A stretch of DNA of 7,568 nt from Lachnospiraceae bacterium UBA3386 (GTDB taxonomy: Bacteria; Bacillota; Clostridia; Lachnospirales; Lachnospiraceae). Position 1 is the first letter of the stretch, and each line of letters begins with the position of its first letter. A model generated the notes under the pieces. That model searched no databases. It was not told where the DNA came from and was given only the letters and a program-made list of their open reading frames with translations. Both the position numbers and the translations under genes were made by a program. Location of the stretch: assembly GCA_002358875.1 (NCBI GenBank), contig DEPS01000134.1:1-7568 (forward strand), written 5' to 3'. Below, in pieces: positions 1 to 4,318 of the stretch.

Positions 1-54
1 GACAAAAATGCACACGTCGAGACGGTAGTATTGATGTCACGCATTCAGGACTGA
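1..54 (+). CDS. rlmD: 3' tail of an RlmD/RumA-like 23S rRNA (uracil-5-)-methyltransferase (partial)
   Basis: Read in frame 1, the first 54 nt encode 17 residues and a TGA stop (52-54). The segment AHVETVVLMSR closely resembles the invariant C-terminal strand of RlmD/RumA enzymes, which normally ends in a HVETVVLLSR-type sequence and carries out C5 methylation of a 23S rRNA uracil. Only the tail is visible, so it may be the end of an intact gene beginning before the window or a displaced fragment. The three residues before it (DKN) do not match the aromatic or threonine-rich sequence I expect there, which favours a fragment. The 3' end of rum/rlmD is an established insertion site for serine-recombinase elements in Gram-positive bacteria, so an attachment-site scar is possible. 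The identification is by recall of a short motif and is tentative. Confidence 0.4.
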   Translation, partial: DKNAHVETVVLMSRIQD

Positions 55-166
55 TCGCGGAAAAAGCGCGGAAATACTGGTTTTTCTGGCACTTTGGCAT
101 CATTGCTGAAGGGCAGATTTTGGCCTAAAAAACGCTCTGACTAAACTGATCTACGGCTCGTTCCGG

Positions 167-283
167 AGGGTTGAGTAGGCCATTTAGATGTCATAGGGTT
201 GAGTGGCCGGTTTAGATGTTTTTGCGGTAGGGTTGAGTTAGTGATTTGGATAACGCAGGGTTGTGGCTGTGATTTGGATGTCA
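167..283. repeat. Four imperfect direct repeats resembling an IS21-family terminus
   Basis: Four copies of a roughly 27-bp unit start at 167, 195, 229 and 257 (spacings 28, 34 and 28). Each begins AGGGTTG, usually AGGGTTGAGT, and closes with a (G/A)TTT(A/G)GAT block. Copies 1, 2 and 4 end GATGT, and copies 1 and 4 end GATGTCA. Copies 1 and 2 share a GGCC core (copy 2 reads GTGGCCGGTTTAGATG), while copies 3 and 4 share GTGATTTGGAT, so they look like two pairs. Several spaced copies of a motif containing GGCCGGTTTA, with an outer end reading TGACATC on the other strand, fit the multi-repeat ends of IS21-family elements bound by IstA. No istA or istB coding sequence is visible between these repeats and the window edge, so this is either a solo or degraded end or an unrelated binding-site array. 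There is no recognisable promoter for the HEAT gene in this stretch. Confidence 0.5.
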
Positions 284-316
284 GAGCGACAACTTCGGAT
301 CTCAGGAGATGACTGA

Positions 317-922
317 TTGAACGAATCGGAGCTGTATAAAGAACTCGGAGTATTAACAAAGACTAAGGACAAGTGGAAAGAGAGCATCCCGTATGTTTCA
401 TCGCTTCTTAACCATGATTCTGTAAAGATACAGGCGAAAGCGCTCTGGCTGCTTGGCGAGATGGGGCTTGTTTATCCTCTGTCCGTGCAAGACTCGGTTC
501 CTGCTGTTGCTTCCTTCTGTGACAGTTCAGATTCTCTTTTGCGCGAACGAGCAGTTAATGCACTTGACAGGATCGGACGAGGTAACTATCAGGTAATCGA
601 ATCGTATTGGAGCGACCTGTTTCGTTTTGCTTCTGATGAAGATCCGAAGGTAAGGTTAAGTTTTATCTGGGTATCAGAAAACATTGCCACGAACACTCCC
701 GACATATATAAGAATTACATGACGATATTTGAAACGCTTCTGCACGACGCAGATGACAAGGTCAGGATGGAAGCACCTGAAATCTTCCGCGTTCTTGGGA
801 AGCGCAGACCGGAGTTTGTCAGACCTTATGTGGAGCAGCTGCAACGCATATCGGAGACCGACGAAAACCGTGTTGTAAGAATCCATTGTCTGGGTGCGAT
901 CAAGGCAGCGTCTTCAAAGTAG
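317..922 (+). CDS. Small HEAT-repeat protein
   Basis: The 201-residue product is almost entirely a helical HEAT/armadillo-type solenoid. Five units can be seen at about a 37-residue period. Their inter-helix D/S-x-x-(V/L)-(R/K) segments lie near residues 33, 71, 108, 145 and 183 (for example DADDKVRMEA and DEDPKVRLSF), each followed by an A/L-rich second helix. There is no signal peptide, membrane segment or catalytic motif, so a cytosolic protein-binding scaffold is the reasonable expectation. The partner is unknown. The start is TTG at 317: an in-frame TGA directly precedes it (314-316), and AGGAG at 304-308 sits at normal spacing, while no ATG serves the N-terminal repeat. It is monocistronic and ends just before a strong terminator. 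It lies between IS-like repeats and the redox operon and shows no functional link to that operon. Confidence is high that it is a gene, low for any specific role. Confidence 0.8.
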   Translation: MNESELYKELGVLTKTKDKWKESIPYVSSLLNHDSVKIQAKALWLLGEMGLVYPLSVQDSVPAVASFCDSSDSLLRERAVNALDRIGRGNYQVIESYWSDLFRFASDEDPKVRLSFIWVSENIATNTPDIYKNYMTIFETLLHDADDKVRMEAPEIFRVLGKRRPEFVRPYVEQLQRISETDENRVVRIHCLGAIKAASSK

Positions 923-935
923 TCATTAGACACAT

Positions 936-979
936 CAAGGCTCCCACACTGCCTCAGCGGCGGCGGGGAGCCTTGTTTT
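936..979 (+). terminator. Rho-independent terminator of the HEAT gene
   Basis: CAAGGCTCCC (936-945) pairs perfectly with GGGAGCCTTG (966-975) across a 20-nt loop and is followed by TTTT (976-979). It lies 13 nt after the HEAT stop codon and isolates that gene from the downstream operon promoter. The same hairpin recurs after the sirtuin gene. Confidence 0.85.
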
Positions 980-983
980 ATGC
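937..983 (+). repeat. Direct repeat copy A (terminator repeat, left of the operon)
   Basis: This 47-bp block is identical to 5312-5359 except in the hairpin loop, where CCT (952-954) replaces TCAT. The right-hand part (955-983) reads CAGCGGCGGCGGGG, then AGCCTTGTTTTATGC, in both copies. In copy B the final TTATGC is the last sense codon plus stop of the minus-strand recombinase. The same bases here therefore suggest that copy A came from the 3' end of a related recombinase locus. The two copies are 4375 bp apart in the same orientation and bracket the Rrf2-to-sirtuin operon. Confidence 0.85.
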
Positions 984-1112
984 CTGTGTCTTGATAGAAA
1001 AACGCAGTACCTTTTTGATGCAGATAGCATCATATTGGACGGCGTCGTTGGGCCTTCATTTGAAGTCGTGGGTGGTCCTGGTTATTTTTTTGCAAAAGAT
1101 GTAATGAATGCA

Positions 1113-1141
1113 TTGACAACTAAGTTGTAATGTGATATATT
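1113..1141 (+). promoter_or_regulatory. Sigma-A-type promoter of the redox/ADP-ribosylation operon
   Basis: A consensus -35 box TTGACA (1113-1118) is followed by exactly 17 nt and a -10 box TATATT (1136-1141). Transcription would start near 1148, leaving a short leader of about 30 nt before the Rrf2 ATG at 1180, which has a strong GGAGGTGA ribosome site at 1169-1176. No other promoter of this quality was found inside the operon. Confidence 0.8.
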
Positions 1142-1145
1142 ACAA
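1116..1145 (+). promoter_or_regulatory. Two overlapping inverted repeats; probable Rrf2 operator
   Basis: Two perfect dyads overlap within the promoter. ACAACT-A-AGTTGT occupies 1116-1128. TTGTAAT (1125-1131), a 7-nt gap, and ATTACAA (1139-1145) form the second. Together they cover the end of the -35 box, the whole spacer, the -10 box and a few bases beyond. A dimer bound here would block RNA polymerase. Rrf2-family repressors commonly autoregulate through A+T-rich dyads at their own promoters, and the gene immediately downstream is an Rrf2 protein, so autoregulation of the whole operon is inferred. Binding is not proven. Confidence 0.65.
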
Positions 1146-1179
1146 GCATCAGCTGAGACTAACAGTGCGGAGGTGAATC

Positions 1180-1626
1180 ATGCAGATAGGGAGCAAGTTT
1201 ACGATAGGAGTTCATATTATCACGGCAATAGACTACTTTAAGGATATGGATCGTGTTAACAGTGAGTTTCTTGCCGGAAGCATCGGTGTCAATCCGGTTA
1301 TTGTCCGCACTGTAATATCACAATTACGGGAAGCCGGGATTGTTCAAACGCGGCGTGGCAGCAGTGGCGCTGAGTTAATAAAGCAGCTTGATGAAATTAC
1401 GCTGTATGATGTTTATAAAGCTGTCGGCAGCGTCGATACGGAAGAAGGCCTATTCCATTTCCATGAGCAGCCTAACCCGGACTGTCCAGTAGGGAGAAAC
1501 ATACACAGGGTTCTTGATCAGCGACTGGTCGATGCGCAAAGAGCAATGGAAGAACAATTGAAAGGCACAACGCTTGCGGACATCGTGAATGACACGAAGC
1601 AGGCAGTTAGCAATGAATCCAATTAA
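1180..1626 (+). CDS. Rrf2-family transcriptional regulator
   Basis: This 148-residue protein has the size and order of the Rrf2 family. An N-terminal helix (MQIGSKFTIGVHII) is followed by a winged helix-turn-helix at about residues 26-66 (NSEFLAGSIGVNPVIVRTVI, then the wing TRRGSSGAEL) and by the conserved ITLYDVYKAVG segment at 73-83. A long helix at 105-130 would form the dimer interface. Fe-S-binding members such as IscR and NsrR carry three clustered cysteines between the wing and the dimer helix. Here only Cys102 (NPDCPVG) is present, so a classical cluster ligand set is missing. It is closer to the CymR/YwnA-like members that use other signals or a single reactive thiol. It is the first gene of the operon, behind a promoter with overlapping dyads, and probably represses itself and the five genes downstream. 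The signal is unknown; oxidative or electrophile stress is a reasonable guess from its neighbours. Confidence 0.9.
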   Translation: MQIGSKFTIGVHIITAIDYFKDMDRVNSEFLAGSIGVNPVIVRTVISQLREAGIVQTRRGSSGAELIKQLDEITLYDVYKAVGSVDTEEGLFHFHEQPNPDCPVGRNIHRVLDQRLVDAQRAMEEQLKGTTLADIVNDTKQAVSNESN

Positions 1627-1643
1627 GAAAAGGAGAGTTTACC

Positions 1644-2213
1644 ATGAAGAAGATTCTGATTGTCAATGGCAGCAAGAGAAGGAAGGGCAATTCCTATGCA
1701 TTGGAAGCTCGTATTGCTGAGCAGCTTCAGGGAAAAGCAGAGGTCGTGACGTTCAACATTGGAGAGAAGGATGTTCGCGCATGTCTTGCGTGTGATGCAT
1801 GTAAGCGCCAGCACACGCCCAATTGTATCCAGAAGGATGATTTCACAGCACTGATCCCGGAGATCGATTCCTGCGACGCCATGCTGATCCTTGCTCCGGT
1901 GCACTGGGACCAGTTCCCCGCCCAGCTTAAGGCGTTCCTTGACCGTACTTACTCGTTCATGGATTTCACCCAGTCCGATTTTTCCATGGCGGGACGTAAG
2001 GATAAGAAGCTGGCTGGATACTTCTTTGCCGGTTTCGGTCCGGTCGATGTTTATACGCAGATGGTTGAGACCAATCTGAAGAGCTTCGCTACTGCTGGTT
2101 TCTGCGATTACAAGGCGCATGTCGCGGGCGATGCGAACGTTCCGGGCAGCATCATGGAGAAGCCGGATGACCTGAAAGCTGCCGACGAGATGGTCGAGTG
2201 GCTGCTTGCCTGA
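1644..2213 (+). CDS. Iron-sulfur flavoprotein / NAD(P)H-dependent FMN reductase-like protein
   Basis: This 189-residue protein has a flavodoxin-like fold. The first strand and FMN-phosphate loop read KKILIVNGSKRRKGNS (2-17), and LAPVHWDQFPAQLKAFLDR (83-101) corresponds to the usual A-P-V-Y-x-x-x-x-x-x-K-x-x-x-D-R segment. Between them lies the cysteine set C47-x2-C50-x2-C53-x7-C61, matching the compact C-x2-C-x2-C-x(4-7)-C motif of the Isf family, which binds [4Fe-4S] beside FMN. Isf proteins are cytosolic dimers that pass electrons from ferredoxin or NAD(P)H to acceptors such as oxygen, peroxide or quinones. The substrate cannot be read from sequence here. AGGAG at 1631-1635 serves the ATG at 1644, 17 nt after the rrf2 stop. 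A terminator-like hairpin follows the gene. The alternative call is a plain NAD(P)H-dependent oxidoreductase, but the four cysteines argue for the Fe-S type. Confidence 0.85.
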   Translation: MKKILIVNGSKRRKGNSYALEARIAEQLQGKAEVVTFNIGEKDVRACLACDACKRQHTPNCIQKDDFTALIPEIDSCDAMLILAPVHWDQFPAQLKAFLDRTYSFMDFTQSDFSMAGRKDKKLAGYFFAGFGPVDVYTQMVETNLKSFATAGFCDYKAHVAGDANVPGSIMEKPDDLKAADEMVEWLLA

Positions 2214-2244
2214 TTATCTGGCCAACATAGAGTGATACGACATT

Positions 2245-2276
2245 GGAGGCTGGACGATCTGGTTCAGCCTCCTTTT
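2245..2276 (+). terminator. Intra-operon hairpin, probable partial terminator before ribU
   Basis: GGAGGCTG (2245-2252) pairs perfectly with CAGCCTCC (2265-2272). Three further pairs inward (one G-T) give a stem of about 11 bp with a 6-nt loop, followed by TTTT (2273-2276). It begins 31 nt after the flavoprotein stop and ends 17 nt before the ribU ATG. It looks like an intrinsic terminator, but the following genes are tightly packed and have no clear promoter of their own. Partial read-through, giving lower expression of the distal genes or stabilising the upstream mRNA end, is inferred. Confidence 0.65.
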
Positions 2277-2293
2277 CAAGAAAGGGACATGGG

Positions 2294-2881
2294 ATGAAAA
2301 CACAATTATCAATCCGAACGATGACCTCGGTAGCGGTACTATCTGCAGTTGCATTTGTGCTTGCCTTTTTTGAGTTCCCTGTTCCTCTCACTCCTTCCTT
2401 TGCAAGGATGGACTTATCAGATTTTCCGGCATTGATCGGAGCATTTGCCTTCGGCCCGATGGCTGGCATTCTGATCGAGCTTATAAAAAATCTGTTGGGA
2501 TTGTTCTCGACTGCCACAAGTGGAATTGGAGAGCTCGCAAATTTCCTGATGGGGGCATCCTATGTGGGGACTGCCGGGATGATATACAAGCTGCATAAGA
2601 CCAAGAAAACGGCTCTGGTTGGCGGTATCATAGGAAGCGTCGTCATGGGGATTGTGGCAGCTCTTGCAAACTATTATATCCTGCTTCCTCTTTTCGAGCA
2701 GTTTATGCCGGTAGAGCAGATCATCGCCTCATTTGGACAATTCATACCGTTCATCAAAACGAAACGGGATGTTGTAGTGTATAATGCGTTTCCGTTCAAT
2801 TTCCTAAAGGGGCTTGTGATCACAGCATTCACAATGCTCGTTTATAAAAGAATCAGACCGCTGTTGAAAGGAAAGGAATAA
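2294..2881 (+). CDS. ribU: ECF transporter S component, riboflavin-type (RibU)
   Basis: This 195-residue hydrophobic protein would bind riboflavin in the membrane and work with a shared EcfA/EcfA'/EcfT energising module, which is not encoded here. RibU hallmarks are clear: FEFPVPLTPSFARMDLSDFP (26-45), then GAFAFGPMAGILIELIKN (49-66), then GELANFLMG (79-87). About five to six membrane segments can be seen, near 9-28, 43-66, 80-98, 107-132 and 165-186. The C-terminal end is basic (KRIRPLLKGKE), suggesting a cytosolic tail. I place the start at ATG 2294, preceded by AAAGGGA at 2281-2287. An upstream in-frame TTG at 2243 would place the terminator hairpin inside the gene and add 17 residues foreign to the family. 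No FMN riboswitch is visible in the short leader. The neighbours on both sides are flavoproteins, so it plausibly supplies the FMN precursor they need. Confidence 0.88.
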   Translation: MKTQLSIRTMTSVAVLSAVAFVLAFFEFPVPLTPSFARMDLSDFPALIGAFAFGPMAGILIELIKNLLGLFSTATSGIGELANFLMGASYVGTAGMIYKLHKTKKTALVGGIIGSVVMGIVAALANYYILLPLFEQFMPVEQIIASFGQFIPFIKTKRDVVVYNAFPFNFLKGLVITAFTMLVYKRIRPLLKGKE

Positions 2882-2883
2882 CC

Positions 2884-3507
2884 ATGTCGAATGCAGAATC
2901 TTATTTTCATTATCTTGTAAACGAAATCCATACGACTGTAGTTGCCACAGTTGATGACGAAGGCCTACCTGTAACTGCTGCGATTGACATGATGGACAGT
3001 GATGAGAATGGTCTGTATTTCCTGACAGCTAAAGGCAAAGGCTTTTATGACCGTCTGAAGAAACGAGGCTTTCTTGCATTCACTGGCATGAAAGGTGAAG
3101 ACAGCATGTCGAGTGTTGCAGTTTCCGTGCGCGGGAGAGTGCGGGAGTTGGGGTTTGACAGGATTTCCGATCTGTTTGCAAAGAATCCGTACATGAACGA
3201 GATATACCCGACTGCTTCCTCAAGAGAGGCGCTGACGGTATTCCAGATATATGAGGGCACCGGCGAGTGGTTTGACCTTTCCAAGAAGCCCATTGAAAGA
3301 GCATCCTTCGCATTTGGAGGGGCAAAGGAAAAGGCTGAGGGATATTTCATCACAGACGCCTGTATTGGATGCCAATCCTGCGTGGAGGTTTGTCCCCAGC
3401 AATGCATCGCTGCAGAAAACATACCGCTGGTCATCAATCAGACCAATTGCCTGCATTGCGGGAACTGCCTGACAGCATGTCCTGTGGAAGCTGTGGAAAG
3501 AAGGTAA
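2884..3507 (+). CDS. FMN-binding split-barrel (PNPOx-like) protein fused to a 2[4Fe-4S] ferredoxin domain
   Basis: The 207-residue product has two parts. Residues 1-140 form a pyridoxamine-5'-phosphate-oxidase-like split barrel: HTTVVATVDDEGLPVTAAID (16-35), GLYFLTAKGKGFYDRLKK (43-60), then strands around SVAVSVRGRVREL (77-89) and a closing TVFQIYEGTGEWFDL (118-132). Residues 153-202 form a bacterial 2[4Fe-4S] ferredoxin, with C160-x2-C163-x2-C166-x3-C170-P and C189-x2-C192-x2-C195-x3-C199-P. The fusion suggests intramolecular electron transfer between Fe-S clusters and a bound flavin, most likely in the cytosol. The substrate is unknown, and it is unlikely to be a true PdxH. The ATG at 2884 lies 2 nt after the ribU stop, with AAAGGA at 2872-2877, so the two are translationally linked. 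It is followed after 4 nt by the macrodomain gene. Domain assignment is secure; function is not. Confidence 0.9.
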   Translation: MSNAESYFHYLVNEIHTTVVATVDDEGLPVTAAIDMMDSDENGLYFLTAKGKGFYDRLKKRGFLAFTGMKGEDSMSSVAVSVRGRVRELGFDRISDLFAKNPYMNEIYPTASSREALTVFQIYEGTGEWFDLSKKPIERASFAFGGAKEKAEGYFITDACIGCQSCVEVCPQQCIAAENIPLVINQTNCLHCGNCLTACPVEAVERR

Positions 3508-3511
3508 TGCC

Positions 3512-4318
3512 ATGAATATGAATACAACACAGGATCAGCGCCTTGATTATCTTGTGGAAGAATTCAAGACCGATTCTGGTGAATATAAGAATTTGCGGAC
3601 ACCCGCCGATCAGGAAGGCAAGCGGCGCATCCTCCGGTCACTGATGAATATCCGCATGCCACGTGAACTGCCGGATGAGCTGCTTGCCGTTCAAGACGAA
3701 TACCTGAGTGGACGGGCAGAGGAAAAAGGAATCGTGCGGCTGTCGGATATCCCGATCATCCGTGACGAGCTCTCCATCTGGCAGGGCGACATTACAAGAC
3801 TGGAGGTCGACGCCATTGTCAATGCCGCCAACTCACAGATGCTGGGCTGCTTTATTCCGATGCACACCTGCATCGACAACTGTATTCATACCTTTGCGGG
3901 GGTACAGCTCCGTGCGGAGTGCAATCGTCAAATGGATCAGTTACGAATCAGATATGGCAGGGATTATGAGCAGCCGACCGCAGTTCCCATGCTGACGGAC
4001 GCCTATAACCTCCCTGCAAAGAAAGTGATCCATATCGTCGGGCCTATTGTACAGAATCGTCTGACTCCTTCTCTTGAGAAAGACCTCGCCGACTGCTATC
4101 GGAATACGCTGGATATGTGTTTGGAAAACGGCCTTAAGAGCGTGGCCTTCTGCTGCATCTCCACAGGAGTATTTCACTTCCCGAACAAAAAAGCGGCGGA
4201 GATTGCGGTCAGTACGGTCAGGGACTGGATAGCAGCCAACCCGGAGATTATGGAAAGGGTGATTTTTAATGTTTTTAAAGACGAAGACAGAGAATACTAC
4301 GAAGCGCTTCTATCGTGA
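3512..4318 (+). CDS. Zinc-dependent macrodomain protein, protein-ADP-ribose hydrolase
   Basis: This 268-residue protein has a helical N-terminal extension (about 1-85) typical of sirtuin-linked bacterial macrodomains, then a macrodomain from 90. WQGDITRLEVDAIVNAAN (90-107) supplies the adenine and distal-ribose contacts, and CCISTGVFHFP (214-224) is the phosphate-binding loop. Between them, GCFIPMHTCIDNCIHTFAGV (112-131) carries the C113/H118/C120 set that binds a catalytic zinc in this MacroD-related subclass, together with the conserved D-N-x-I-H. These enzymes remove ADP-ribose from proteins and reverse the reaction of the adjacent class M sirtuin. The start at 3512 lies 4 nt after the previous stop, with AAGAAGG at 3498-3504. 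The 3' end overlaps the sirtuin gene by 50 nt, so both should be made together. Family assignment is confident. The precise substrate is not known, because the usual lipoyl-carrier partner gene is missing. Confidence 0.92.
   Translation: MNMNTTQDQRLDYLVEEFKTDSGEYKNLRTPADQEGKRRILRSLMNIRMPRELPDELLAVQDEYLSGRAEEKGIVRLSDIPIIRDELSIWQGDITRLEVDAIVNAANSQMLGCFIPMHTCIDNCIHTFAGVQLRAECNRQMDQLRIRYGRDYEQPTAVPMLTDAYNLPAKKVIHIVGPIVQNRLTPSLEKDLADCYRNTLDMCLENGLKSVAFCCISTGVFHFPNKKAAEIAVSTVRDWIAANPEIMERVIFNVFKDEDREYYEALLS

Noticed and set aside
167..283. CRISPR array
   Set aside because: The units are degenerate, nearly contiguous and unevenly spaced with no unique spacers, and no cas genes are present.
141..359. 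Minus-strand 72-codon open frame
   Set aside because: It runs through the direct-repeat array and into the HEAT gene, its protein is low-complexity repeat translation, and it has no ribosome site.
1016..1032. TGATGC-N5-GCATCA inverted repeat upstream of the operon
   Set aside because: Six-bp arms, about 80 bp upstream of the promoter, with no T-run; too short to claim as an operator or terminator.
886..1104. Plus-strand 72-codon open frame after the HEAT gene
   Set aside because: It overlaps the HEAT 3' end in another frame and reads through the terminator hairpin; no family resemblance and no ribosome site.
1623..2120. 165-codon minus-strand frame opposite the flavoprotein gene
   Set aside because: It is a shadow of a clearly identified FMN/Fe-S protein. 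Other minus-strand frames under the operon and plus-strand frames under the recombinase were rejected for the same reason.
2243..2293. Upstream TTG start giving RibU 17 extra residues
   Set aside because: It would place an intrinsic terminator inside the coding region and lacks a ribosome site; ATG 2294 gives the normal family N-terminus.
2214..2293. FMN riboswitch ahead of ribU
   Set aside because: The gap is only 80 nt, is largely taken up by a simple terminator hairpin, and shows none of the multi-helix conserved core.
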